A DNA stretch of 61,285 nucleotides from Streptomyces sp. SA15 (GTDB lineage Bacteria > Actinomycetota > Actinomycetes > Streptomycetales > Streptomycetaceae), in contig NZ_NTGE01000158.1 in assembly GCF_002291145.1 (NCBI RefSeq), positions 1 through 61,285 on the forward strand. The letters run 5' to 3'. The notes under the pieces are model-generated. The model did not search any database. It saw only the letters and a list, made by a program, of their open reading frames with translations, and was not told the origin of the DNA. The position numbers were made by a program, and so were the translations under genes. The number at the start of each line of letters is the position of its first letter. Positions within the stretch are counted from its first letter, which is position 1. Shown here piece by piece: positions 8,051 to 16,127 of this stretch.

Positions 8051-9073
8051 TCAATCTCCATACAGCGCAGGCTTGTCGACCAGCTCCACCGCCACCCGGC
8101 CTCCGTCCTCCAGCGCCCGCACCCCCGCCTCGCACACGGCCGCCGCGGCATAGCCGTCCCACACGCTCGGGCCGGTGACCTCGCCGCGGCGGGTGGCGTC
8201 GGCCCAGGCCTGGACCTCGCGGTCGTAGGCGTCGGCGAAGCGTTCGGTGAAGTCCTGGGCGATGGTGCCGCCCCAGCGGCCGGCCATGTTGGTGACCAGG
8301 GCGTGGCCGTCGCCGATGCGGGCGGTGCCGCGTTCGCAGACCACCTCGGCCTGGACCTGGTAGCCGAAGCCGCAGTTGACGAAGATCTCCACGTCGACGA
8401 CCGCGCCGCCGTCCGTCTCGAAGACGACGAACTGCGGGTCCTGCAGGTCGTCCGGCGCGTTCGCGGACGGCCTCGGGCGCAGCACGGTGACGGCCGTGAT
8501 CTCCTGGCCGAGCAGCCAGCGGGTCGCGTCCGTCTCGTGCGCCACGGAGTCGCTGATGAGCATGTCGCTGGTGAAGAAGGGCGGGCTGGCCACGTTGCGG
8601 TGCCGGTTGTGCACCATCAGCGGCCTGCCCAACTGGCCTGTTTCCAGCAGGGACTTGAGCTTGACGTACTCGGCGTCGTAGCGCCGCATGAAGCCGACCT
8701 GGACGCGACGCCGGCCCAGTCGCTGCTCGGCCTCCATCACCCGCAGCGCGGAGGCCGCGTCGGGGGTGAGCGGCTTCTCGCACAGCACCGGCAGGTCGTG
8801 CTCGAAGGCCGCCAGCAGGGTGGCCTCGTGGACCGGACCCGGGGAGGCGATCAGGACGGCGTCGACGTCGGCCGCCGCCATCGCGGCGGCCGGGTCGGTG
8901 TAGGCGGCGCAGCCGTCGACGCGGGCCGCGACCTGCTTGGCGCGTTCCGCGTCGACGTCCACGACGGCGGTCACCCGGGCTCCGCTGGTGACCTGATGGA
9001 TACGGCGCACGTGGTCGGCGCCCATTCTTCCGGTACCGATGACTGCGACTCCAAGGGTGGCGGGCTCAGTCAT
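8051..9073 (-). CDS. inositol dehydrogenase-like Gfo/Idh/MocA oxidoreductase
   Basis: 340 aa. It has the Rossmann motif VAVIGTGRMGADHVRRI (9-25), E99-K100-P101 (PVLCEKPLT), and a D-x-x-x-H pattern in ISDSVAHETDATRWLL as in inositol 2-dehydrogenases. It is the last gene of the leftward importer operon (binding protein-permease-ATPase-TIM barrel-this), 18 bp after the TIM-barrel gene. Likely role: first oxidation of the imported inositol. It could equally act on scyllo- or D-chiro-inositol, given the separate iolG at 5961. Confidence 0.88.
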   Translation of the reverse strand: MTEPATLGVAVIGTGRMGADHVRRIHQVTSGARVTAVVDVDAERAKQVAARVDGCAAYTDPAAAMAAADVDAVLIASPGPVHEATLLAAFEHDLPVLCEKPLTPDAASALRVMEAEQRLGRRRVQVGFMRRYDAEYVKLKSLLETGQLGRPLMVHNRHRNVASPPFFTSDMLISDSVAHETDATRWLLGQEITAVTVLRPRPSANAPDDLQDPQFVVFETDGGAVVDVEIFVNCGFGYQVQAEVVCERGTARIGDGHALVTNMAGRWGGTIAQDFTERFADAYDREVQAWADATRRGEVTGPSVWDGYAAAAVCEAGVRALEDGGRVAVELVDKPALYGD

Positions 9074-9091
9074 GGCCGTCCTTTCGGGTCG

Positions 9092-9994
9092 TCAGGCGCC
9101 GCAGGACCTCAGGAACTTGCGGGTGCGCACCGCGATCGGCAGCGGCTTGTCCGGCTCGCACGGGTACATGTCCTGCTCGACGATCGCGAACAGGTCCACG
9201 CCCAGTTGCTGTGCCGCGACCAGCACCGGCTCCAGCTCCGGTACGCCGGACGGCGGCTCGCACATCACTCCGCGCTGTACGGCGGGACCGAACGGCACCT
9301 CGTTCTTGACGACGTCGGCGAGGATCTCCGGGTCGACCTGCTTGAGGTGCAGATAGCCGATACGTTCGCCGTACGTCTCGATGAGCTTGACGCTGTCACC
9401 GCCGCAGTAGGCGTAGTGCCCGGTGTCCAGGCAGAGGTTGACCAGGTCGGAGTCGGTCGAGTCGAGGAAGCGCTCGACGTGGTCCTCGGTGTCGATGTGG
9501 GTGTCGGCGTGCGGGTGCACGACGATGTCGAGGCCGTACGTCTCCTTCACCTCGTGCCCGAGCCGCTCCATGCCCTTGGTCAGGTGGGCCCACTGCTCGC
9601 CGGTGAGCTCCGGCGGCTCCAGGATCTCGGCGGTCTTGTCGTCCCGCCAGAAGGAGGGGATCACCACCAGGTGTCGCGCGCCCATGGCCTGGGTGAGCGC
9701 GGCGACCTGGCTGACGTGCTCCCAGGTGGACTCCCAGACCGAGGGCCCGCGGTGCAGGCCGGTGAAGACCGTGCCCGCGGAGACCGTCAGGTTCCGGCTG
9801 GTCACCTCGTCGGTGAGCCGGGCCGGGTCCGTCGGCAGGTAGCCGTACGGGCCCAGTTCGATCCAGGAGTAACCGGCCTCGGCGACCTCGTCGAGGAAGC
9901 GTTCCCAGGGCACCTGCTGCGGGTCGTCGGGGAACCAGACGCCCCAGGAGTCGGGAGCCGACCCGACCCGGATGCGGTCCAGCACAGGGGCCAT
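9092..9994 (-). CDS. IolE-like sugar phosphate isomerase/epimerase family TIM barrel
   Basis: 300 aa, AP-endonuclease-2/xylose-isomerase-like TIM barrel. The N-terminal GSAPDSWGVWFPDD and ELGPYGYLPTDP segments match the inosose dehydratase (IolE)/IolH group. Metal ligands are likely in VVHPHADTHIDTE, CLDTGHYAYCGGD, HLKQ and EQD. IolE dehydrates scyllo-inosose to a diketone, the step between IolG and IolD; no other IolE candidate is visible here. It starts 1 bp after the transporter ATPase stop. An isomerase role (IolI/IolH) cannot be excluded. Confidence 0.8.
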   Translation of the reverse strand: MAPVLDRIRVGSAPDSWGVWFPDDPQQVPWERFLDEVAEAGYSWIELGPYGYLPTDPARLTDEVTSRNLTVSAGTVFTGLHRGPSVWESTWEHVSQVAALTQAMGARHLVVIPSFWRDDKTAEILEPPELTGEQWAHLTKGMERLGHEVKETYGLDIVVHPHADTHIDTEDHVERFLDSTDSDLVNLCLDTGHYAYCGGDSVKLIETYGERIGYLHLKQVDPEILADVVKNEVPFGPAVQRGVMCEPPSGVPELEPVLVAAQQLGVDLFAIVEQDMYPCEPDKPLPIAVRTRKFLRSCGA

Positions 9995-9995
9995 C

Positions 9996-10913
9996 TCAGG
10001 ACTTCCCTTCGCCGGTGCTCGCCACAGGCACGGTGAGGTCTTCCTCTTCGGGGAGTTCCTCGACGTCCACGCCCCGGACCTGTGCCAACTCGTGCTTGAG
10101 AGCGGCGAGTTCGGTGCCCCCGGCCATGTGGTTGGTCAACTCCTCCAACGTGATCCGGTCACGGGCGGCGGACAGCTCCATCGTGCCCAGGCGCAGCACG
10201 CTGAAGTGGTCGCCGACCATGTAGGCGTGGTGCGGGTTGTGGGTGATGAAGATGACCCCCAGGCCCCGCTCGCGGGCGGCGGCGATGTACTTCAGCACCA
10301 CACCCGACTGCTTCACACCGAGAGCGGCCGTGGGCTCGTCCAGGATCAGCACGCGGGCGCCGAAGTACACCGCGCGTGCGATGGCCACACACTGCCGCTG
10401 GCCGCCCGACAGGGTGCCGATCGGCTGCTCCATGTCATCGAGGACGATGCCCATGTTGCGCAGCTCTTCGTCCGCCGTCTTCTTCATCCAGTCGATGTCC
10501 AGGCGGCGCACCGGCCAGGGACCCTTGGTCTTTTCCGAGCCGAGGAAGAAGTTGCGCCACACCGGCATCAGCGGGACCACCGCGAGGTCCTGGTAGACGG
10601 TGGCGATGCCCTTGTCGAGGGCCTCACGCGGGGTGGAGAAGCGCACCGGTTCGCCGTCGACGAGGAAGTCGCCCTCGGTGTGCTGGTGCAACCCGGAGAT
10701 GATCTTGATGAGGGTGGACTTGCCCGCGCCGTTGTCGCCGAGGACGCAGCTGACCTGGTTGGGGAACACCTTCAGGTCCACTCCGTGCAGGGCACGGATA
10801 TTGCCGTACGACTTGCCCGCCCCGCGCAGCTCGACGATCGCCGCATCCTTGTCGGCCACGGGTGCGTCGTCCGCGAGGACGGCGCCATGGGTGCCGGTTT
10901 CCTTGTTTGTCAT
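9996..10913 (-). CDS. sugar/inositol ABC transporter ATP-binding protein (single domain)
   Basis: 305 aa with one nucleotide-binding domain: Walker A GDNGAGKST (K65), Q-loop near YQD (107-109), signature LSGGQ (168-172), Walker B LILDEP (D192, E193). It belongs to the CUT2 (ribose/xylose) importer group, whose usual ATPase RbsA has two fused domains; this half-size form should work as a homodimer. It lies between the permease and the IolE-like gene with almost no spacing. A shared operon with the binding protein and permease makes inositol uptake its most likely role. Confidence 0.93.
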   Translation of the reverse strand: MTNKETGTHGAVLADDAPVADKDAAIVELRGAGKSYGNIRALHGVDLKVFPNQVSCVLGDNGAGKSTLIKIISGLHQHTEGDFLVDGEPVRFSTPREALDKGIATVYQDLAVVPLMPVWRNFFLGSEKTKGPWPVRRLDIDWMKKTADEELRNMGIVLDDMEQPIGTLSGGQRQCVAIARAVYFGARVLILDEPTAALGVKQSGVVLKYIAAARERGLGVIFITHNPHHAYMVGDHFSVLRLGTMELSAARDRITLEELTNHMAGGTELAALKHELAQVRGVDVEELPEEEDLTVPVASTGEGKS

Positions 10914-10918
10914 TCCAG

Positions 10919-11998
10919 TCACCTCCGGGTCGCCGTGCGCCGGACCCACAGATTGATGAGGACGGCGCCCAGGAGCATCACGCCGAGGAAGGCCTTGAAC
11001 CAGTCGGGGTTCCAGCCGGCGTAGACGATGCCCTGCTGCACCAAGCCGAACATGAACGCGCCGAAGACGGGACCGATCGCGGAACCGGCGCCGCCGGTCA
11101 GCAGACAGCCGCCGATCACCGCGGCCGAGATGTAGATCAGCTCGATACCGACGCCTTCGCCGGACTGCACGGTGTTGAAGGAGAACAACTGGTGCATCCC
11201 GACGAACCAGGCGCCGAGGCCGACCAGCATGAATAGGGAGATCTTGGTGAAGGTCACCGGGACACCGACGGCCCGCGCGGACTCCTTGTTGCCGCCGACG
11301 GCGAAGATCCAGTTGCCGTACTTGGTGCGCAGCAGCACCCAGGTCGCCAGGGCGGCGAACACCAGCCAGTAGAAGACGGTGATCTTCACCTGGACGCCGC
11401 CGATGTCGAACGACGAGGCGAAGATGTTCTGCGCCTGGGCGAAGCCGTCCATGTCGCTGATGTCGTCGGTGGCCACGTTGCCCGTGACCAGCTTGGTCAC
11501 CGCGAGGTTCGCGCCCTGCAGGATCAGGAACATACCCAGGGTGATCAGGAAGCTGGGCAACCCGGTCTTCACGACCAGCCAGCCGTTGAGGAAACCGACC
11601 GCCAGCGACACGATCAGCGCGACGATCACACCCACCCACACGTTCATGGTCAGCTGGTAGCTGATCATGCTCGCGGTGAGCGCGGAGGTGATCACCGCGA
11701 CACCGGCGGAGAGATCGAACTCGCCGCCGATCATCAACAGCGCCACCGGAATGGTCACGATCCCGATCGTCGACGACTGGTACAGGATGTTCGCCATCGA
11801 GCTGCCGTCACGCACCGGCGGCGCCGAGATCAGGAAGAAGATGTACACCGCCACCGCGCCGAGGAAGACACCCACCTCGGGACGGGCGAGCAGCCGCAGG
11901 GCCAGGGAACGCTGTGAGGTGCGGCCGTCGGTTTCCTTCGGTTCGGGAGCCGGCGGCGTGCTCACCGCCGGCGCAGCCTGCTGAGTCATGTTCGTCAC
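10919..11998 (-). CDS. sugar/inositol ABC transporter permease (RbsC-type)
   Basis: 359 aa, integral inner-membrane protein with a charged N-terminal tail, then about 8-10 hydrophobic helices. It carries the CUT2 permease signature GGEFDLSAGVAVI in the first third and GGCLLTGGAGSAIGPVFGA near the C-terminus. It overlaps the binding-protein stop by 4 bp (start at 11998, stop at 11995) and ends 5 bp before the ATPase start. It should form a homodimeric channel with the ATPase for an imported cyclitol or sugar. Confidence 0.94.
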   Translation of the reverse strand: MTNMTQQAAPAVSTPPAPEPKETDGRTSQRSLALRLLARPEVGVFLGAVAVYIFFLISAPPVRDGSSMANILYQSSTIGIVTIPVALLMIGGEFDLSAGVAVITSALTASMISYQLTMNVWVGVIVALIVSLAVGFLNGWLVVKTGLPSFLITLGMFLILQGANLAVTKLVTGNVATDDISDMDGFAQAQNIFASSFDIGGVQVKITVFYWLVFAALATWVLLRTKYGNWIFAVGGNKESARAVGVPVTFTKISLFMLVGLGAWFVGMHQLFSFNTVQSGEGVGIELIYISAAVIGGCLLTGGAGSAIGPVFGAFMFGLVQQGIVYAGWNPDWFKAFLGVMLLGAVLINLWVRRTATRR

Positions 11999-13014
11999 CG
12001 AGTGCCCTTCGCGGCGAACTCGGCGACGGCGTCGACGTTGGACTTGTCGACGAAGGCCGGGCCGGTCAGCACCGGCTGCTCACCACCGCCGCTGTAGTTG
12101 CCGTTGTTCTTGTAGAGCCACAGGGAGTCGATCGCCAGGTAACCCTGGAGGTAGGGCTGCTGGTCGACGGCGAACTGGATCGTGCCCTGGTCGATGGCGC
12201 CGGTCAGGTCCTTGTTGAGGTCGAAGGTCGCGACCTTGGCCTTGCTGCCGGCGTCGGCCAGCGACTGCACCGCCGTCAGCGCGAAGGGGGCACCGAGGGT
12301 GACGACGTAGTCGATGGACTTGTCCTGGCTGAGCTTGGCGGTGATCGTCGACTTCACGGACGGCATGTCCTTGCCGTCGACGAAGAGTGTCTGCAGCTTG
12401 CCCGAGAAGGTCTTCTTCACGCCGTCGCAGCGCTGGGTGAGGCCGATGTTGCCCTGCTCCTGGATGACACAGACCGCGTTCTTGGCGCCGGACTCGTTCA
12501 GCCTCTTGCCGAGGGCCTCGCCCGCCACGGTCTCGTCCTGCCCGAAGAACTCCATCAGGCCCAGCTTCTGCCACTCGCTCACACCGGAGTTGAGGCCGAC
12601 CACGGGTATGTTCGCGGACTTCGCCTTGGCCACGACGCCCTTCAGGGCGTCCGGCTTGGCCAGCGTGATCGCGATGCCGTCGACCTTCTGGTCGATCGCG
12701 TTCTGCACCAGGTTGGCCTGGTTGCCCGCGTTCGGGTCGGCGGAGTAGACGAGCTTGATGTTGTCCTTGGCGGCGGCGGCCTCCGCGCCCTTGCGGACGA
12801 TGTCCCAGAAGGTGTCACCGGGCGACTGGTGAGTGACCAGGGCGACCGTCATCCGGGGGGTGGTGGCCTTGCCTGCGGAGGCTCCCGCCTCCCCCTCCTC
12901 GGATTTCTTGCCGCCGGAGCTGCTGGAGCAGCCTGCGAGGGTCAGAGCCGCTGCCGCGGCCAGAGCCACAACCGGGGCGAATCCGCGGGAGTGGAAGCGA
13001 GAAGAGCGGTCCAT
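11995..13014 (-). CDS. sugar/inositol ABC transporter substrate-binding lipoprotein
   Basis: 339 aa. Lipoprotein signal peptide with charged N-terminus, hydrophobic core and lipobox LAGC (acylated C29), then a Ser/Gly/Glu-rich linker. The mature part is a type-1 periplasmic-binding fold of the ribose/galactose class (ALVTHQSPGDTFWDIVRKGA near the N-terminus, NAIDQKVDGIAITL, PVVGLNSG). It is the first gene of the leftward operon and is divergent from iolC across the 298-bp control region. It should capture inositol or a related polyol outside the cell. Confidence 0.94.
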   Translation of the reverse strand: MDRSSRFHSRGFAPVVALAAAAALTLAGCSSSSGGKKSEEGEAGASAGKATTPRMTVALVTHQSPGDTFWDIVRKGAEAAAAKDNIKLVYSADPNAGNQANLVQNAIDQKVDGIAITLAKPDALKGVVAKAKSANIPVVGLNSGVSEWQKLGLMEFFGQDETVAGEALGKRLNESGAKNAVCVIQEQGNIGLTQRCDGVKKTFSGKLQTLFVDGKDMPSVKSTITAKLSQDKSIDYVVTLGAPFALTAVQSLADAGSKAKVATFDLNKDLTGAIDQGTIQFAVDQQPYLQGYLAIDSLWLYKNNGNYSGGGEQPVLTGPAFVDKSNVDAVAEFAAKGTR

Positions 13015-13142
13015 CTGTCCTGCACCTCACTGTGCGACGGGAAATCGTCGGAAAAAGGGGGCGGGGATCACGGAGATCCGGGGCCCGGGAGCTTAAGCGG
13101 GCCGGGTCTTGTGCCGCAAACGCGACTGTTGTGCGTTGGGAC

Positions 13143-13174
13143 GGGATCCAATCCCTTGCCGCGCCCGCTGTCAA
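13143..13174 (-). promoter_or_regulatory. candidate promoter of the importer operon
   Basis: On the minus strand TTGACA (13174-13169) is followed after 17 bp by TTGGAT (13151-13146). The -10 is embedded in an inverted repeat GGGATCCAATCCC (13143-13155), which could be an operator or the start of a structured leader. Confidence 0.5.
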
Positions 13175-13179
13175 TACTT

Positions 13180-13221
13180 TGTTAAGACATCATTTCACGA
13201 GCAGGTCCGAATGTAAGTACA
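13180..13221. promoter_or_regulatory. two TGT-N4-ACA sites between importer and iol operons
   Basis: TGTTAAGACA (13180-13189) and TGTAAGTACA (13212-13221) are spaced 32 bp apart, about three helical turns, in an AT-rich patch unlike the surroundings. The second is a perfect palindrome abutting the candidate iolC -35. They are plausible operators for the GntR-type regulator at 18055. Confidence 0.45.
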
Positions 13222-13226
13222 AACTA

Positions 13227-13256
13227 TTGACACGGCCGCCCTCCGCGCCCTACACC
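13227..13256 (+). promoter_or_regulatory. candidate iolC operon promoter
   Basis: TTGACA (13227-13232) with TACACC at 13251-13256 (18-bp spacing). The -35 is consensus and the -10 is weak. The predicted start lies about 50 bp upstream of the iolC ATG. Confidence 0.5.
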
Positions 13257-13312
13257 TGGGAGGCGGCAGGCCCTGGGGCCCGCACCCCAGCCCGGATCGA
13301 GGAGCGTCGCGC

Positions 13313-14335
13313 ATGGCCGAGTCAGTCCAGCACTTCGACTTGATCAGTATGGGCCGGATCGGAGTTGATCTCTACCCGCTGCAGCCCGGCGTCCCTTTGG
13401 CGCGCGTGGAGTCCTTCGGGAAGTTCCTCGGGGGTTCGGCGGCGAACGTGGCGGTCGCCGCCGCCCGGCTCGGCCGCTCCACCGCCGTCATCACCCGTAC
13501 CGGCGCCGACCCCTTCGGCACCTTTCTGCACCAAACCCTCACGGAGTTCGGTGTCGACAACCGCTGGGTGACACCGGTGGGCGCCTACCCGACCCCGGTG
13601 ACGTTCTGCGAGATCTTCCCGCCGGACGACTTCCCGCTGTACTTCTACCGCCGCCCGAAGGCTCCCGACCTGGAGATACACACCGACGAGCTGGACTACT
13701 TCGCCATCCGCGCGGCCCGGATCTTCTGGATCACCGGCACCGGTCTGAGCGAGGAGCCGAGCCGGTCCGCCACGCTCGCCGCCCTCAAAGCGCGCGACAA
13801 GGCGTGCATCACGGTCTTCGACCTCGACTGGCGACCGAAGCTTTGGAGCAACACAGCCTGGAAGGACCCTGAGGAGGCCCGCCCCTACTACGCCGAGGCC
13901 CTGCGCCACGCGACCGTGGCGGTCGGCAACCTCGACGAGTGCGAGGTCGCCACCGGTGTCCGCGAACCGCGCGCCTGTGCCGAGGCGTTGCTGGCGGCCG
14001 GCGTGGAACTTGCAGTGGTGAAGCAGGGGCCCAAGGGGGTACTCGCCGTGCACCGCGACGGCACCGCCGCCGAAGTGCCGCCGGTGCCGGTCGAGGTGGT
14101 CAACGGCCTCGGCGCGGGCGACGCGTTCGGCGGCGCGCTGTGCCACGGGCTGCTCTCCGGCTGGGAGTTGGAGAGGACCATGCGGTACGCGAACGCGGCC
14201 GGTGCGCTCGTCGCCTCCCGTCTCGCCTGTTCCTCGGCGATGCCGACCGGGTCCGAGGTGGAGGACCTCCTCGCGGGCGCCCCGGAAACGCGGGACGCGG
14301 AGCCGAGCGCCCCGGCGCCGAGCACGACTGCCTGA
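13313..14335 (+). CDS. iolC: 5-dehydro-2-deoxygluconokinase
   Basis: 340 aa PfkB-family carbohydrate kinase. It has the N-terminal motif GKFLGGSAANVAVAAARLGR (about 36-55) and the C-terminal anion-hole motif GLGAGDAFGGAL with catalytic base D270. IolC phosphorylates 2-deoxy-5-keto-D-gluconate in myo-inositol catabolism. It is first in the rightward operon iolC-aldolase-iolB-iolD-gntR. A GGAG site (13300-13303) precedes the ATG at suitable spacing. The last ~20 residues are Ala/Ser/Pro-rich and not conserved. Confidence 0.92.
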   Translation: MAESVQHFDLISMGRIGVDLYPLQPGVPLARVESFGKFLGGSAANVAVAAARLGRSTAVITRTGADPFGTFLHQTLTEFGVDNRWVTPVGAYPTPVTFCEIFPPDDFPLYFYRRPKAPDLEIHTDELDYFAIRAARIFWITGTGLSEEPSRSATLAALKARDKACITVFDLDWRPKLWSNTAWKDPEEARPYYAEALRHATVAVGNLDECEVATGVREPRACAEALLAAGVELAVVKQGPKGVLAVHRDGTAAEVPPVPVEVVNGLGAGDAFGGALCHGLLSGWELERTMRYANAAGALVASRLACSSAMPTGSEVEDLLAGAPETRDAEPSAPAPSTTA

Positions 14336-14347
14336 ACGGAGCTTGTC

Positions 14348-15226
14348 TTGAGCATCAGCATCCCCGACCTCACCACGGTCCGGGCCCGGCATCCGGAGGC
14401 GATCGCCGAGGCCGCCGCGCGCCGGGTGCGCCGCCCGCTGATCGGCGACAGCGGCCGGCTGATGATCGTGGCCGCCGACCATCCGGCGCGCGGCGCCCTG
14501 GGCGTCGGCGGCCGCCGGCTCGCCATGGCCGACCGGGCGGACCTGCTGGAACGTCTGTGCGTCGCGCTGTCCCGGCCCGGTGTCGACGGGGTGCTGGCCA
14601 CCGCCGACATCCTGGAGGACCTGCTGCTGCTCGGGGCGCTCGACGACAAGGTTGTCATGGGCTCGATGAACCGCGGTGGCCTGGCGGGCGCCGCGTTCGA
14701 GATGGACGACCGCTTCACCGGCCACCGCGCGGAGGACCTCGTCCGGCTCCGCTTCGACGCCGGCAAGCTGCTGCTGCGCATCGACTACGACGACCCCGGC
14801 TCGCTGGCCACCCTGGAGTCCACCGCCCGTGCCGTCGACGACATGGCCGCACGCCGACTCCCCCTGTTCGTCGAGCCGTTCATCTCACGCCGGATCGACG
14901 GGACGGTCCGCAGCGACCTGTCCGCCGAGGCCGTCACCCGTTCCATCGCCATCGCCTCGGGCCTGGGCGGCACCTCCGCCTACACCTGGCTGAAGCTCCC
15001 GGTCACCGAGGACCCCGACGACATGGCCGAGGTCCTGTCGGCCTCCACGCTGCCCGCCGTGCTGCTCGGCGGCGAGGTCGGCGACGACCAGCAGGCCGCG
15101 TACGAGCGCTGGCGCAAGACACTCGGGCTGCCCACCGTGCGGGGTCTGGTGGTCGGCCGGTCCCTGCTCTATCCGGCCGAGGGCGATGTGGCCACGGCCG
15201 TGGACACCGCCGTCGGCCTGTTGTGA
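14348..15226 (+). CDS. Cgl0159-family (beta/alpha)8 aldolase-like protein of inositol catabolism
   Basis: 292 aa, TIM-barrel aldolase family related to deoxyribose-phosphate/class I aldolases. Actinobacterial iol operons carry this family where others have IolJ, so it likely cleaves 2-deoxy-5-keto-gluconate 6-phosphate to dihydroxyacetone phosphate and malonate semialdehyde. Conserved strands include LMIVAADHPARGALG (about 39-53), GVLATADILEDLL and KVVMGSMNRGG. It starts with TTG, supported by ACGGAGC a few bases upstream and 12 bp from the iolC stop. The activity is assigned by family and context. Confidence 0.8.
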   Translation: MSISIPDLTTVRARHPEAIAEAAARRVRRPLIGDSGRLMIVAADHPARGALGVGGRRLAMADRADLLERLCVALSRPGVDGVLATADILEDLLLLGALDDKVVMGSMNRGGLAGAAFEMDDRFTGHRAEDLVRLRFDAGKLLLRIDYDDPGSLATLESTARAVDDMAARRLPLFVEPFISRRIDGTVRSDLSAEAVTRSIAIASGLGGTSAYTWLKLPVTEDPDDMAEVLSASTLPAVLLGGEVGDDQQAAYERWRKTLGLPTVRGLVVGRSLLYPAEGDVATAVDTAVGLL

Positions 15227-15240
15227 CACGGAGGCAAACG

Positions 15241-16119
15241 ATGACGTATCACCTTCCCGCGGGAAAGGCGCTCGGCGGCCCGTACGTCGTGGACGTCACG
15301 CCCGCGAAGGCCGGCTGGGGCTACTCCAGCCTGCGGATCCTGGAACTGCCGCCGGGCGGCTCGCACACCTTCGACACCGGCGACAGCGAGTGGATCGTCC
15401 TCCCGCTCACCGGCGGCTGCACGGTGGCGAGCACCGACGACTTCGGCCACTCGGCCTTCGAACTGACCGGCCGCGACAGCGTGTTCAGCGCCGTCAGCGA
15501 CTTCGCGTACGTGCCGAGAGACGCCCGTACGACCGTCCTGGCCGCCGAGGGCGGACGGTTCGCGCTGACCGGAGCGCGGTGCACCCGACGGCTGCCCGCC
15601 CGCTACGGTCCGGCGTCGTCGGTTCCGGTGGAACTGCGCGGGACCGGGAACTGCTCCCGGCAGGTGAACAACTTCGGTGCCGCGGGGTCGTTCGAGTGCG
15701 ACAAGCTCATCGCGGTCGAGGTGCTCACCCCGGCCGGCAACTGGTCGTCCTTCCCGCCGCACAAGCACGACGAGCACCGCCCCGGCGAGGAGTCCGTCCT
15801 CGAGGAGATCTACTACTTCGAGATCGACGGCCCGAACGGTTTCGGCTACCAGCGCGTCTCCCCGTCCGGACAGGGCCGGGGCACGGACGTCCTGGCCGAG
15901 GTGCACGGCGGCGACGTCGTCCTGATCCCCGACGGCTGGCACGGCCCCTCCATGGCCGCGCCCGGCCACCACATGTACTACCTCAACGTCATGGCGGGTC
16001 CGGAGCCCGAGCGGGCCTGGCTGATCTGCGACCATCCCGATCACGCGTGGATCCGCGAGACCTGGCCCGAGCAGCCCGTCGACCCCCGTCTGCCCCTCTA
16101 CAGCGCCCCTTCCCAGTGA
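15241..16119 (+). CDS. iolB: 5-deoxy-glucuronate isomerase
   Basis: 292 aa bicupin, the family's normal length. It converts 5-deoxy-glucuronate to 2-deoxy-5-keto-gluconate. Metal-binding cupin residues are visible in the second half: PPHKHDEH, then EEIYYFE and a late His in DGWHGPS. The start has GGAGG 8 bp upstream and lies 14 bp after the aldolase stop. Codon use matches iolC and iolD. Confidence 0.93.
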   Translation: MTYHLPAGKALGGPYVVDVTPAKAGWGYSSLRILELPPGGSHTFDTGDSEWIVLPLTGGCTVASTDDFGHSAFELTGRDSVFSAVSDFAYVPRDARTTVLAAEGGRFALTGARCTRRLPARYGPASSVPVELRGTGNCSRQVNNFGAAGSFECDKLIAVEVLTPAGNWSSFPPHKHDEHRPGEESVLEEIYYFEIDGPNGFGYQRVSPSGQGRGTDVLAEVHGGDVVLIPDGWHGPSMAAPGHHMYYLNVMAGPEPERAWLICDHPDHAWIRETWPEQPVDPRLPLYSAPSQ

Positions 16120-16127
16120 GGTCCCCG

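Noticed and set aside
8030..10036. 668-codon plus-strand open frame
   Set aside because: Antisense to an inositol dehydrogenase-like gene and an IolE-like gene, both with intact family motifs.
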